Shown one piece after another: positions 24,501 through 36,170 of a stretch of 64,000 bases of DNA. The translations under genes and the position numbers were made by a program. The notes under the pieces were generated by a model. The model had not been told where the DNA came from and ran no database searches. It saw only the letters and a list, made by a program, of their open reading frames with translations. Source of the stretch: Nymphaea colorata (lineage: Eukaryota > Streptophyta > Magnoliopsida > Nymphaeales > Nymphaeaceae); contig NC_045138.2 of the NCBI RefSeq assembly GCF_008831285.2, positions 16,091,934 through 16,155,933 of the forward strand, written 5' to 3'. Numbering within the stretch: the first letter of the stretch is position 1; each line of letters begins with the position of its first letter.

Positions 24501-25241
24501 CTAAGTGTGAGCACAATAGAGAAATGCAGTCAAAAGGGCAATATACCAGAGAAACCTACAACCACATTAAACTAAACAAAGAAAAAAATAAAATAAATCT
24601 ACGTTAAAAACTTAAAACTCACACAGATCCTAAGGCCGTCCCACGAATCGTATGAGGCCTTAGAAACCGCCAACATGCATCACTGAATTGTGAAAACTTG
24701 TTTGGTAGTGAATTTGAACCAGCCGCTCCAACTTTAGAACATGCCTGTCAAGAGATAGAGGTCAAACAAGCGCTGCAACGAATGCTTCTTACAAAAAAAC
24801 TGGGTCCGACATTAATGTTATTCTTTCATCAGAACTGATTCCTTACTTCTCCCTTATTTGCTGACCCCGGAGAGCACCATGGGCGGACAAAAACCTTTTA
24901 CATTGTTATGTAGACCGACTCAACAGGGAAAGAACCAATGAAGCAAATGCACAAAGCAACAAAAAGAAATACAGTACCCTGACAGAAGAGAGCCGTCGAT
25001 TGGGCGTGGCTGACGGCGAAACACGTCTACATCCAAGCCGGACCTTGCCCACCGGAGGAATGCCGGTAACTAGCCTGGCAGTGCATGGAGAGAAAGCAGA
25101 ATTGCAAAAGAAAGAAAGCGTCGGAACCCCAATTTGAGAAGCAGGACGCGCCGTCTTCCTCCTCAGCGGCGCAGAGTAAGGAGAGCAGCAGGAGAGCGAA
25201 GATGAGGAAGTGGGCAGGTGGGCGACTACAGCACGATCCAT
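18587..25241 (-). CDS. HST: Homogentisate solanesyltransferase, chloroplastic
   Basis: Ten minus-strand exons: 24978-25241, 24623-24744, 24315-24461, 23706-23931, 22627-22700, 22405-22497, 20395-20512, 19923-19985, 19295-19327, 18587-18661. They total 1215 nt, 404 residues plus stop, with every phase matching. The Arabidopsis protein is slightly shorter. Residues 1 to about 90 are Ser/Arg-rich, as in a plastid transit peptide. The UbiA prenyltransferase body has both aspartate motifs: NQIYDIGID (about 169-177) and KDLPDVEGD (about 299-307). The text following the motifs ([36 protein letters not shown] and the C-terminal [10 protein letters not shown]) fits HST better than the tocopherol enzyme VTE2. 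By family it condenses homogentisate with solanesyl diphosphate in the plastid envelope, the committed step to plastoquinone-9. No lesion is seen; the start is the first in-frame Met before the transit peptide. Confidence 0.95.
20955..22062. mobile_element. Nested repeat element in HST intron 6
   Basis: The outer element opens with a GGTACGGGTACGGGTGCCGG array at about 20965 and closes with GGGTACGGGTACGGC at about 22029, in the same repeat idiom. Inside it, from about 21354 to 22027, is a second element with inverted ends: AATGTTAT on the left and ATAACATT on the right. The second element's left end carries an array of near-palindromic units like CGTATCGTACGATACG (21362-21510). No protein is encoded. 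The host intron retains its normal splice sites. A related remnant without the inner element lies at about 26438-26660. Confidence 0.6.
21362..21510. repeat. Array of CGTATCG/CGATACG near-palindromes
   Basis: Roughly eight short units, variants of CGTATCGTACGATACG and TATCGCACGATAC, follow one another with spacers of a few bases. Each can form a small hairpin. Single diverged units recur at 21963-22015 and at about 11080-11235 in the LTPG intron. Confidence 0.75.
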
Positions 25242-26728
25242 AAGAAGGGTTCAAAGACGAACAGCACCCTCGGTCTCTTCACCAGTAGACAAGCTGAGGA
25301 ACAGAAAAAGAAAATGGAAAATGATGACAGTGACGAAGAAGAGGAAAGAAAGAAGGATCGGAGACTCCTCCGCTCCTTATCTGGCACCGTCAGTGTTTCT
25401 GCTCTTCCTCCATGCGACGAGGGATTGATGGTGGTGAACAAACGGGACCCTCAAATTGATGCCCCTTGAGAGTTACACGTATGTTGTTCCTAGCTCGAGC
25501 TAAACGGGTGAACTCGAGTGTCGTATCATCTAGTTCTTTATTTTTAATTAAAAACTGACACTCTAAGCCCAGAATTGAAAACATTAGCATGAATAACTAC
25601 TGTTGTGCGTACATATGAGATTTTAAAAACAGAAAAAGAAAAAAGGAATTGATTAACTTGATTTCTCCTAACTCTTGCGAAATTTGTTACACATAAAAAG
25701 CAGTACTCAGATGTCAGTTTTTATTTGTACGCAGAGAGATCGCGTTTATGTATGTTAGTTCCGTATAGTTATCAAAACAGGTCTAATGAGTTGCATTTTT
25801 CGTGTGAATTGGGATCGGGTATCTACTTGAATGGGTTGCCTAACAATTTGAATCAGCCGTTAGTACTGCTTAGAGTGTCAATATACTCATGAAAATATAC
25901 TTAGTCTTAACGAACAGACCAAATTATATTTTGCCCACTTTGGCCGCAAGATCTCAAAGTCTTTCTGTTTTCAGGGAATTACAGTTGAAGAATAATCTTA
26001 CAAACCAAAGAGTGAAGAAATCTTGGAGTTTCGAAGTCACACAACGAGATTCAGAACGTCTCTGGAAGAGGGTGCAAGTACAATAAGACATGCATTGTAT
26101 CCAAATCAAAAGATTTCCCGATAAATGCAGAGTCTGTGACATAGTCTTATCGTCCTCGAGTCCAATCTCTTTTATATATGAAAGCCACAACCTGGGTCGA
26201 GCAGCAGCGTCCTCGAGTGCGGGATACCATGTGATTTTCTTCACTTTATTTTATATACAAAAGGAGATATTAGAATTCCTTTGATAAGTTTGTTAAGTTC
26301 CAATTCTTTTTAGGATCTGTCTAAAACTAATCTTCGTCACCAAACTCGGGTTATGGTGTGGTCCTAGCCTATTGGACCACCAATGCACTGTCGATATGAG
26401 GCCCCTCGAGTTAGCTCTAACCTAAGTCACATGGACATTGGTACGAGTATAGGCACGGATACGATGAAGCAAATATGGGTGTGTAGTTTTAGAAAATATG
26501 GGTACAGAGATACGGCAATATGTGAATATATAATATACAAAATCCCACAAACATTTGCATATTTTGTTAAAAGAAAAAAGGTTTAATGTGATTTGGATCG
26601 AGTCTGACCCAGACCTAAGTGTGGACATGATACAAGAACAAAAATTTGTCAGTGTCCATGTGACTTTGGCTCTAACATGTGATGGGGCACCTTTTCTTTT
26701 GTTGGTTAATGGGTTGTATCTGCTTGCA
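25242..26728. other. Intergenic: HST promoter side and repeat remnant
   Basis: The HST promoter and leader should lie just right of 25241. There are short purine-rich stretches at about 25290-25365, and no TATA box can be assigned with confidence. From about 26438 to 26660 there is a remnant (GGTACGAGTATAGGCACGG to TGTCCATGTGACTT) related to the repeat in HST intron 6. No gene was recognised. Confidence 0.5.
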
Positions 26729-27060
26729 GGCTGAGGAAAGTGTTAAGCACTTGTTCCTTCAGTGTGGAAAAGTTGTTCAGGTGCGGAGCACTGTTGTGAA
26801 TAAGTTTGGAAAGAACAGACTGCCAAGATTCAAGCAGAATTGGTAAGCAGTTTGCTGGAAGATCGCTTTTGATGTGATTGTTTTGTGGTGGTTCAGAAAC
26901 GATGGCCCACGAGTCACGACAAATGGGAGTTGATATGGGGAAGTCGTAGAGATGCCTTCGCAGCAGTTAAGTGGAAGGATGAGGAGGAAGATCTGCTTAA
27001 GATCTGTTTTTCGACGGGACTGGTTTGATGGCAAGAGCAGTTTAGTAATGGGAACAATGA
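26729..27060 (+). pseudogene. LINE-type reverse transcriptase C-terminal (zinc-binding) remnant
   Basis: Reading from 26730, the translation begins AEESVKHLFLQCGKVVQV. This fits the zinc-binding domain found at the end of plant LINE reverse transcriptases, where a Cys precedes a Glu-Ser/Thr stretch and HLFLxC follows. A stop codon occurs at about 26846. A continuation in another frame gives WKIAFDVIVLWWFRND, resembling the family's conserved Trp-rich segment. The remnant is therefore frameshifted, short and not functional. No poly(A) tail or target duplication was found. Identification rests on a short motif, so confidence is moderate. Confidence 0.5.
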
Positions 27061-29432
27061 GCTAGCAGCTCGGCTGGTGAGGCAAAGGCAGATGTCCAAA
27101 TTCACGGTGTTTTTAAGCTGGGTGGTAACAGAGGGACCTTCCTTGAGGGCTTGGAGAAATCTGTTATGTGAACTCGAAACTCGTGATGCTGCATCAGTTA
27201 GGTGACATTCCTTGGCAGAAACAGCAGCAAGTTTGGTCATCTTCTTAGTACTCTTAAGAAAACATAATGTCATTTAGAAAATGATGTCAAACCAAGAGAC
27301 CATGTGTACCTGCTTACGGCCGATTGAAAAGCAAGGTGATAATTTTCTTTGATCCCTACATGAAAGTTGAAAAGCAATATCTTAAACCACCTTCACATAT
27401 CATAACCTCAAGCATTGAACTAAGTCCTTGCTTAAACCTATCCATAGGGGTTAGCTCAATGGGCCAGATTATCGGCAGTTATGTTCAATTTCCATGGACG
27501 TCATTCTTTGTGCAAGCTGAATCTATATGCATAGCCGAGATCAAGGGGTGTAACCAAAGTGGTCTTGCAGACGCTGCTGCTCTTTACAGACTTCCCTTCC
27601 AAATCGTACAAAAGAGGTAAGGGTCATCATTAAAAGTCCTAATTAAGAGCACCAACCTTAAGGTTTGTACTATCGAAGTATTGACACCTATTTTAGCTGG
27701 ATCACTGCAGAAAATAATAGCTTAGCCATGAAGATTTACATGGATACATACAATTCAAAATGAGTGCCAATAATTTAGCCGCAAGTTATCAACTTACAAG
27801 GTCACAGAATGATTACATTTATGAACATTTCTAATCATAATGCTGTGTAATTGAACAGCATATGACACAATGAATAAGTAAATCAAATACTCAACCAGTA
27901 TTTCCCATAAATAACCAGAGTTCCAAGTATATGTCCACTTTCCAAATTATTCCTTTGTGAACTGTATATTATTTCAACTATGATAGCAACGGAAGGAGGG
28001 AAACGTCAATACTCAGACCCTTAAGATACATTTAATCCTATCCAACAATTATTGCTCTCTGTTCCCTCGTTGTGGAGTCGAGTTGCCTTGCTATGATCAT
28101 TATGCTTCTGCTACAGGCCTCTAACTAAATTATGTTTTGCTTTTGCTTCTATATTTTGCATACCTTGGCACCGCATGCTTCCCAGGGGTCTGCAATTGAA
28201 ATTTTTGACATATCCAATAACTTGTCTACATAAAATAACCATATAAGAAGGCTGAAAATAGAAAAGGTCTACTCACCTACCATTCGGAATCATGATAAAC
28301 TTCATCCAAGTAAGCCAAATTTCAGTCACTGCAACCAGATTTCAATGTCTCCACCAGAGATAGAAAGGTCTATTCCAGCATTGGGCTCCAAGATGATTAA
28401 TATGAACCACTATCCACAAGCCAAGATGGGCTTTATTATGCAGGCTACTTTCATCAATAACTAGACAAATTTCCAGCATGTGCTGGAACAGCAATAATCC
28501 AAACTGCGATAGTCCCTTGCATACCTGAATCTGAGGTTCCTGAAGTTGGTGAGTTGAGGTGGCAGAGACAGATCAGAACAGGATGAAGGATTGATGGAAT
28601 ATTGCAGTTACAGAGGTAATGCTGACAAAATAAGGTCCAGTTTGACTTGTTCTGACCAAAGAAATTATTAGTTTCCCCTGATTGCACCGCTAGACTGATC
28701 ACCTCTCCAAGAAACCTGTGATAAAAAGTGCCCATCACCATGGAAACATTTTCAGGTTCTAATTTCTGGATTCTACTCAAAGTCAAGCATCCATGACCAA
28801 GTAAGCACCAATAAGCTCACTACAAAGGTCTACAATAGAATACAAGCACCTTGAGGCAAATGCCAGACAAGAAACACCGTAACCAGGGAAAATAAACAAC
28901 AAAAGGATTCTCAGCATTTATGGGCCTAGAATAGAATATGTATAACCTAAGATGCCAAGCTGATAATCAATTCTCAACCAAAGAATAAATTTTCCTGAAA
29001 GACACAACTTTTATCAAGTAAAAACTGCTCTTGGTATAATTCCTGACGATTGGGCATCACAAAATCAACCCTGAAGTTAAAAATGGCCAACCAAGGATCA
29101 TATAATTACCATAACATAAACCAACAAAAAGTTTTACCTTTATGTTTATACTTTATACACATTCCATCATGTCAACAATGATGGTTGGACGGTCTGGCAG
29201 ATGTTCCATGTAGTAATGAGATTAAGCTGTAAAAATACATTACAACAAAAAATCAGCCTAGTCAATAAGCAAGAAATGATTGTATGTGTTGCTTCTTACC
29301 ACTTATAGGTGATGGCATCACATTTTCAATGTGAATGTGGCGTATGTGTCCTCCCAGACATGCCTACTAGAATGAGTAAGCTTGTAAAGCAATGTTCTCC
29401 AAGAAGCTAGTGCAGGCGGAAGATTGCAAACT
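27061..29432. other. Intergenic, 3' side of the PPR gene
   Basis: No coding sequence with recognisable family features was found on either strand. ORFs at 27324-27620 (+) and 28454-28786 (-) have no recognisable domain and look fortuitous. The right part should contain the 3' untranslated region of the PPR gene that stops at 29433. Confidence 0.5.
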
Positions 29433-32285
29433 TCAACCATCTATATCCTTCACCCTTAAATTATGTGCAACAGTATTGGTTTCAGTGGCCTTCACATCCT
29501 TGGACAACTCTCGAGCCAAAATTATGTATGTCTGGAAACTGGGAGCATTACCATTGGTCTCCATGATATGAAGAAATTGCATACATATTTCTGGCTTTCC
29601 AGCCTTCAGTACACCATCAAGCAGTATTGTCCAGGCCACATCATCTGGACTCCACTGCTGCTTGAGGATATGCTGAAATACACTCTGAGCCTCTTCGATC
29701 CTACTTACTTCGGTAAGAGCACATATCAAACTCTTAAATGTACTCAATGCCAGCTCAAAACCTTCCCCAACCATCAGACTGAAAATTTCTAGTGCACGGT
29801 CAACATTCAATTGTTTACAGTATGAAGCCAGCAGCGAGGTGTATATTGACCCGTTAGGCCTTAACCCGTTGCTCTTCAAGTGGCAAACTAATTGATCGGC
29901 TTCACATACCTTGTCTTCTCTACACAGCCCACCTACCAGGACACTATACGATCCAACAGTAGGCTTATATCCCATTTCCAATAACATGGTCAAAAGACGA
30001 GAGAACAAGTCAATATTCAGCCCACTGTCCCGAATATCAGAGCTATCAAATTCCTCAAATGGAACCAACCATTTCTCATCTTGCAATTTGTTCTCATTTT
30101 GTATCCCCTTTGCTAATGCAACATAAGTTCGATAACTAGGCTCACAACCCGCATGAACCATCTTTAGCAAAACTTTAAATGCATGATCTAATCTACCCAA
30201 CAAAACATAACCACCAATTAGTGAGGTAAAAATTACATGATCCGGATGCCATCCTTCTTCTATTATTTTATCAATCAACACCTCTGCCTCCTCAGCTTTT
30301 CCTTCTTGGCATAGACCATAGACAAGGGCAGCATAAGTGTGCAAATTTGGTCGGCAATTCTGTTTGATCATTTCATCTACAAGCTTAAAAGCACCATAAG
30401 TATTTCCTTCCTTGCAAAGACCATAAACAAGTGTAGAATAAGTAACTACATTTGGGAGCAATCCAAGATCAATCATCTCACCATACCGTTTCATTGCTTC
30501 AGGTACCCTTTTTTCATTGCAAAGTCCACTAATGATGACACTATATGTATGTACATTTGGTTCACAACCATTCTCATGCATCTTCTCCATTAAAGAAAGC
30601 CCTACATCTAATTTTCCATTCTTACAGTGACCATCAATGAGTGCAGTAAAAGTGATTTCGTTTGGGTTCAAACCACTCTCGCACATTTCAGTAAACAAAT
30701 CAAAAGCCTGTTCCACTTGGCCCCGTTTGCAGAACCCACCAATTAGTTCAGTATAGGTCCATTCATCAGGAGAACATCCACACTCCTTCATCAATTCAAA
30801 TAGTCTAACAGCATTATTGAGCTCACCTCTTCCACAGTATCCATTGATCAGCGTGTTGTATGTTACTGGTGTTGGAGAAGGCCCTACCTTCAGCATTCTA
30901 TTGAAAACAGCCATTGCCGTTTCCAACTTATAAGCTATACAAAATCCCTTGATTATTTCATTATATGTTTGAGTATTTGGCATGTAACCGTGCTTCTCCA
31001 TTCTCTTCACAAGATCCAAAGCCTGTTCAATTCTTCCTTCCGTGCAAATCCCATCTATTAAAGCATTATACGTTGCAGTATTAGGAATAATGCCTTCTTG
31101 GAGCATCTCATGATATAAACCACAAGCCACTTTCAGCTGATTACCAGTGCACAAGCCACTAATAAGTGCCGTGTAAGTCTGCACATTTGGTCTGCATCCT
31201 CGCTTCTTCATATCATCAACTAGAAAAATTGCATCACTAACTCGACCAGAAGCACAAAGGCAAGTAACTGGAACCGTGTACGTATAAACAGTTGGTTCAC
31301 ATCCTTTCTCTATCATACTTTTAAGAAGATTCAACCCTTCATCCACCCTTCCTGCATTGCATAAACCATTAATAAGAGTCGAGTAAGTCACGGAGTTAGG
31401 CTCATTTCCTTCCTCAACCATACGTCTCAACAATCTGAAAGCTGCTTCGAGATTGTTATTCCTGCAATGCCCCAGAATCAAGGAAGTGTAAGTGAAGGTG
31501 TCGGGCCGATAATCAGTTGCAAGAATCTGCTCATAGAAGACCATTGCTTCTTTCACCTTCCCCTTCTTGCAAAGAATGTTGATCATGCTATTGAATGTCA
31601 GTAATGTCGGCCTCAGGCCACGAGTCAAGAGCTGAGAATATAAATTCTTCGCGATAGAAATAGATCCGAACCTCCCCACTTGAATCAAAAGCGTATTATA
31701 TGCTTCAATGGTGACTCCAAAGCCCGTCGATTCAATCTCATTCAGGAAACCAATAACCCTCAAAATATCACCTTCACTTGCACAAGCCTTGATCATCAAA
31801 ATCAGCGTATGACCCGCCCGTCTAGATAATCTTTCCCTGACCAACAACCTCAATAACGCAAAGAGGCAATCTAAGTTGTGATGGTACTCAGGTCGTTGGC
31901 CCATCCAATAGAAGAATTGAAGCGCTGACTTTGCGTCCTTGTGAATCTCTATAACTTTGGCGACATGATTGGGAGTCAATCTAAAGGCGATTTTCTTCAG
32001 GTCGGGGTTATCTCTCCAAGAAAATTCACGGAGGACTTCACAAACTCTATTGACCAAATCCACAAACTCCCACTGATTCGTTCGTCCTGAACTACCAGAC
32101 CCAGCAGCATCACTAAAACAAGACGTTGCAGGATCAGACCGGCAACCAAATTCAGAGGAGAATGGTTTCAACGATGGTTGAAAACCAATCACAAAACTCA
32201 TCCGGGCGCGAGAAAATCCAGATGGGTATCTCAATATATTGAATAAACACGAGAAGGAAGGTGTGCGGAAGACCTGCCAGGACAT
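29433..32285 (-). CDS. Pentatricopeptide repeat protein, P class (At5g65560-like)
   Basis: A single uninterrupted 950-codon ORF, intronless like most plant PPR genes. The first ~60 residues are rich in Arg, Ser and Phe and nearly free of acidic residues, as expected for a mitochondrial or plastid targeting peptide (mitochondrial more likely). From about residue 195 there are roughly twenty 35-residue PPR motifs of the TYNxLIxGxCxxGxxxxA type, with LLPNVVTYSTLVYGLC among the clearest. An interruption near residues 710-740 (acidic, FEEFDSSDIRDSG) separates the last repeats. There are no E or DYW domains, so this is P class. By family such proteins bind specific organellar RNAs and affect stability, splicing or translation. 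The RNA target cannot be read from here. The layout resembles Arabidopsis At5g65560. The start codon is the first Met; it is followed by a plausible presequence. Confidence 0.93.
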   Translation of the reverse strand: MSWQVFRTPSFSCLFNILRYPSGFSRARMSFVIGFQPSLKPFSSEFGCRSDPATSCFSDAAGSGSSGRTNQWEFVDLVNRVCEVLREFSWRDNPDLKKIAFRLTPNHVAKVIEIHKDAKSALQFFYWMGQRPEYHHNLDCLFALLRLLVRERLSRRAGHTLILMIKACASEGDILRVIGFLNEIESTGFGVTIEAYNTLLIQVGRFGSISIAKNLYSQLLTRGLRPTLLTFNSMINILCKKGKVKEAMVFYEQILATDYRPDTFTYTSLILGHCRNNNLEAAFRLLRRMVEEGNEPNSVTYSTLINGLCNAGRVDEGLNLLKSMIEKGCEPTVYTYTVPVTCLCASGRVSDAIFLVDDMKKRGCRPNVQTYTALISGLCTGNQLKVACGLYHEMLQEGIIPNTATYNALIDGICTEGRIEQALDLVKRMEKHGYMPNTQTYNEIIKGFCIAYKLETAMAVFNRMLKVGPSPTPVTYNTLINGYCGRGELNNAVRLFELMKECGCSPDEWTYTELIGGFCKRGQVEQAFDLFTEMCESGLNPNEITFTALIDGHCKNGKLDVGLSLMEKMHENGCEPNVHTYSVIISGLCNEKRVPEAMKRYGEMIDLGLLPNVVTYSTLVYGLCKEGNTYGAFKLVDEMIKQNCRPNLHTYAALVYGLCQEGKAEEAEVLIDKIIEEGWHPDHVIFTSLIGGYVLLGRLDHAFKVLLKMVHAGCEPSYRTYVALAKGIQNENKLQDEKWLVPFEEFDSSDIRDSGLNIDLFSRLLTMLLEMGYKPTVGSYSVLVGGLCREDKVCEADQLVCHLKSNGLRPNGSIYTSLLASYCKQLNVDRALEIFSLMVGEGFELALSTFKSLICALTEVSRIEEAQSVFQHILKQQWSPDDVAWTILLDGVLKAGKPEICMQFLHIMETNGNAPSFQTYIILARELSKDVKATETNTVAHNLRVKDIDG

Positions 32286-32522
32286 CTCTGGTTCTGATTA
32301 TTCATGTGGATCAACCCTCTCCTTCTTCCACTAAACTTATAGTCTTCCGGTGGCGATTAGTCATCTAATCCTTCCTCGACTGCTGACAAAGAGATGAACA
32401 TCGAGTGACAACATTGGATGTCCCTCTGACTTCGACCTCGTATCCTTGGACGCATTGTGAGAAATCGCCAACGGCACTCCGCACAAGCAGGTTCCCTCCA
32501 TGGTCGAAGAGGAGAGGCCCGT

Positions 32523-32554
<32 letters not shown>

Positions 32555-33741
32555 AACCGTGAATGCCGTGAAGAAGACGGCTACTGATGGGCAACGGAGA
32601 ACAGAGAGAGATGAGAGAGAGAGAGACGAGAGGAGAGAGAAACGATTGTCGATGTGCCCTAACGAAACACAGAACGAAGACGGCCTTCGCTTGATCCTTG
32701 CCTTCCGGGCTCCGCTCTACGCCGTCTCCTTGAGCAACAGTTTACATTTTGGGTCCTTACTTTTATTTAAAACATGCTAACCAGATGTCCTTTAATAGGA
32801 AATTCAAGTAACATTTAAATTTTAAATAACTTTAGTTAAAGCTTAAAGGTTAGAACACGGTAGCAATTTTTTTGTTATTTTGGATGTAGGGTCGGAGAGT
32901 CTATATAACAAGGCTTATTTAAAACCCATGCTTCTAACAAACTTTTAATTTGATAGTGCAATTAAGATTACCATCATGATCAAATCTATTGATCTTAATT
33001 TGAATGAAATAGGAGTCGCACCTGAACTGCATGATGTAGCGCCAAAAATCTTTGCATTTTTTGAAATATAAGTTTTAAACCCAACATTAGAAATCAATGA
33101 TCCAAGATTCGCGGATCTTAGATTAGCTGTGTAGATGATTGTAGATAATCAAACACAGTCCAGATGCAATATTATATCTGTAAGACTTTATACAATCATA
33201 TTTCCATGTTAATTTCTCTATGTTTTTTGTACGTGTAGAATTGATTCGGTAAGAAGTAATTCTAAAGTGGCATTTGAATGACACCCAAAGTCATATTCTG
33301 TAATACGGTTTGATTAACTTCACAAACAAAAAGGAAGAAAGCTGAATCTTTGCCGCTTGATTCATTCTTTGGCTGATCATGGGGAGTTTCAATATTTGCT
33401 AATTTTTCAGATGAAAAAGGAATACGGAGCCCTTTTTCAAATTAGTCATGCATAGCTGTACACGAACCGAAATTTTGATTTCCTTTTTTTTCTCCTTCAC
33501 GAAGCCAAATCCAATTTGCCTTGCCATCCATCCGGTCAGGTGATCTAATATATATATATATATATATATAAAATTCATCTCAAGTAAACAGAATAGAAAA
33601 GTATATATACGATTATGAGATGATGACAAAAATATTCATCACAAATTTCATTTTGTTTTTTTTCACCATTCATTATATTTAATTGGAACGGTCAATGGAA
33701 AGCAATATATATATATATATATATATATAACTTAAGTAAAT
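32286..33741. other. PPR gene promoter side and AT-rich intergenic sequence
   Basis: The interval immediately right of 32285 should hold the leader and promoter of the PPR gene. It includes a (CT)n run at 32528-32553 and a GA-rich stretch at 32605-32642, common in plant leaders. From 32,780 on the sequence is AT-rich without coding features, with TA microsatellites at 33548-33571 and 33704-33729. Confidence 0.55.
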
Positions 33742-33764
33742 CATAAAACCACGTTCAACTTTGC

Positions 33765-33802
<38 letters not shown>

Positions 33803-34352
33803 AAATGCGCCCATAGTTTTGCGCACACAGATTATGGCTTCCATATACGAATTAGAGTTTAATTTTGAGGTGATCTTATTCTTTGAATAATGTCTTGCCA
33901 CGATGCCTACAAGGGCTCGTCCCCCCAGCTCTATTTGTGATAAATGTTGAAGTTGAGTCATATTTTTCATAAAAGTTAGGGGATAAGGGCTTGGTGAGAG
34001 AAAATAATATTGGAAAGGAAAACAGCTAACTTTTGTTTACTATGTCAATCAAAAATTATCTTCAAGTTCTTATCTGACGACTTTGGGGAAAAATTATAGT
34101 TTCCATTAAGAAATTTATAAAATAAATTCCCCTTTTAGAAATAAATAAAAAAAACGAAATATTTTGCTTTCCCGCGTATGTTTTGCCTTTTTCGTAGAAA
34201 AAAACTATTGAGATTTTATTTAAAAAATCAGGCTTTTCATGGAAACTGCCAGCTAAAGGCTTGATATGCGTGTTTGATTCTAAAAATAAATTATGTTCGA
34301 TCGTCTGTATTCAAACATGAAACAATATATCTTCGATATGTGTTTCTAATTC
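33742..34352 (+). repeat. Dispersed duplication, copy A
   Basis: This segment matches 49127-49764 in the same orientation over about 0.6 kb. Shared landmarks are ATAAAACCACGTTCAACTTT at the left, GAATGAAATGCGCCCATA, GGTGATCTTATTCTTTG, CTTATCTGACGACTTTG, and GATATGCGTGTTTGATTCTA near the right end. The main differences are an expanded TA microsatellite (33771-33797) here and small indels. No coding sequence is recognised in either copy. Confidence 0.85.
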
Positions 34353-34508
34353 TATGCACAATGGAATACGATTTTTTTTTCCTTTTTTTGGATTTTCAGT
34401 CTGAGTTATATTTGAACCCGAACCCACACACTAGGGAGACAATGGGGGACTCGAACCAATAAGGAAATATACTTAAAGATTGAGACCCTACCGAACCGGT
34501 AGGACACA

Positions 34509-34580
34509 GTCGTTGTAGTATAGTGGTGAGTATTCCCGCCTGTCACGCGGGTGACCCGGGTTCGATCCCCGGCAACGGCG
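34509..34580 (+). tRNA. tRNA-Asp: tRNA-Asp (anticodon GTC)
   Basis: A 72-nt cloverleaf can be drawn with acceptor arms GTCGTTG and CAACGGC plus discriminator G. The D loop carries AGTGGTGAGT, and the anticodon stem-loop CCGCCTGTCACGCGG has GTC at 34542-34544. The T arm is CCGGGTTCGATCCCCGG. A T7 run at about 34583-34589 is a polymerase III terminator. There is no intron and no encoded CCA, as in nuclear plant tRNAs. It follows the shared duplication by about 150 bp but is absent from the other copy near 49.8 kb. Confidence 0.97.
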
Positions 34581-36059
34581 TCTTTTTTTATTTAACCTTC
34601 TTCTTCCCATTTTATAAGTGGCTTGACTTGCTCGAAACCGCCACTGAAGCGCTTTTTATTTTCAATTGCTATCAAATCTACTTGCATAAACAAAATTTTA
34701 AAACGAGGAAAATAATATTAATTCATATTTTTTACTGTCAAATATATATATATATCTATATATATGGGAAGGTGGAATTTAAAAATTTGTTGCCGAAAAA
34801 ATAGTTATAATGGCATTAATAATGGTTTATGAAGCGAAAACAATTTATACTGCCATTAGTGATGATTTGCAGTCTTTTAGTAAAAAATTTAAATCATAGC
34901 CATCTGTTATCGGGCAGCATTGATTTTTCCTATATATCTGTGTGTCTCCAAGGGCAAAAGTTATAAGTTCGTAAACAAGGTTACAAACACACATAAAAAA
35001 TTGAAAATTTTTACAACCAGCAAGATTTAGTACTTTAGTATGAGAATTGTTTGCACATTTCAACCATCGACGTAAAATAAAATAAAATAAAAATAAAAAA
35101 ATCAATAGTGCAGTGTATATACATGCGTGTAGGTGTGTGTGTGTGAAGCAAAAGTGGTTTGATATTCGCTTCGAGTTCTCGATCCTTTCTTCCACTGTCG
35201 TCTAGGGAGAAAGTTACCACTATTATCATTACCAGAAACTAAAACTGCAACACAAGCCACGTCCTACGACAAAGTGGATGAATTATTAAAATATTAGACA
35301 TATATGTTTTTATATGGAAAACCGTAATTACTGGTCCTTGATGGGGAATCATATGAGCTATCAGTTCTAATGAGATCTTACGGTTGAGATTAAATTGTAA
35401 ATATAAAAGTAGGTTTGCTTTTTAAAAAGTTCCAAATATACCCTTCAAGAAGAGAGAGAGAGAAAGAGAAAAAGAAAAATAACATGCCCAACAAAAAGTT
35501 GAACCTGAAAACAGATTAAAGTTGAACCTGAAAAGAGATTACATATAAAAATCAGCTCTTAATTCTAGAAAGAGGTCCAAGGTACCACCATTTTTTTATA
35601 GGTTATAGAAAATTAATCAAACATAATTAAAAATGTGCATTCAACTGAGATAGCTTCATCCTATAAATAATATCGTTTCTGGAGTTCTGAATGACCCACC
35701 AAAACATAAACAAATGATTTTCTTTAAAGAAAACTCCACATCTACTTGGAAAATGAAAAATTGCAAGTTGGTCGTTAACTTTCTAAAAATTAGGAGAATG
35801 TTTGGATGAAACCCAAAAACCTGGCTTTGCATCCAAAGCCAGGTATTTGAAGTGTTTAGGTGCCATCATAACCAGGTTTGCAACAAGCCCAATTATGATA
35901 AAACCTAGTTCCATTAAATGGATTGAAAAACCTAACACTCATTTAGATTAAAAGTTGTTATATATGTAAACATGGTGATATTAATTTTTATTTATATATT
36001 TATTTATAGCAATTAATTATTCACATTTATTATTTTATATTTACAAATAATTTTTTAAT

Positions 36060-36170
36060 GTAATCAAGCTGGACTCGGGTTTGGGCCCAAGTTTTAAATG
36101 TCAGGTCGGCCTGGGCCCGACTCGTTATTGGGCCGGCCCGAGCCCGACTCGTTATTGGGCTGCCCGATGC
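36060..36170. repeat. GC-rich GGCCCGA repeat remnant
   Basis: The unit GCCCGACTCGTTATTGGGC occurs twice, about 34 bp apart, within otherwise AT-rich sequence. The Gly/Cys-rich wording (GGGCCGGCCCGAGCCCGA) is common at the ends of small decayed plant transposons. The family is not identified. Confidence 0.5.

Noticed and set aside
24906..25254. Alternative minus-strand and plus-strand ORFs around the HST start
   Set aside because: Only the frame starting at 25241 joins in phase to exon 2 and gives a transit peptide before the prenyltransferase domain.
34740..34760. TA-rich palindromes after the tRNA gene as a regulatory site
   Set aside because: These are simple TA microsatellites, common across the window, with no specific evidence of function.
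35819..35844. Perfect 11-bp-stem hairpin as a microRNA precursor
   Set aside because: The stem is too short for a plant microRNA foldback and no extended pairing continues outside it.
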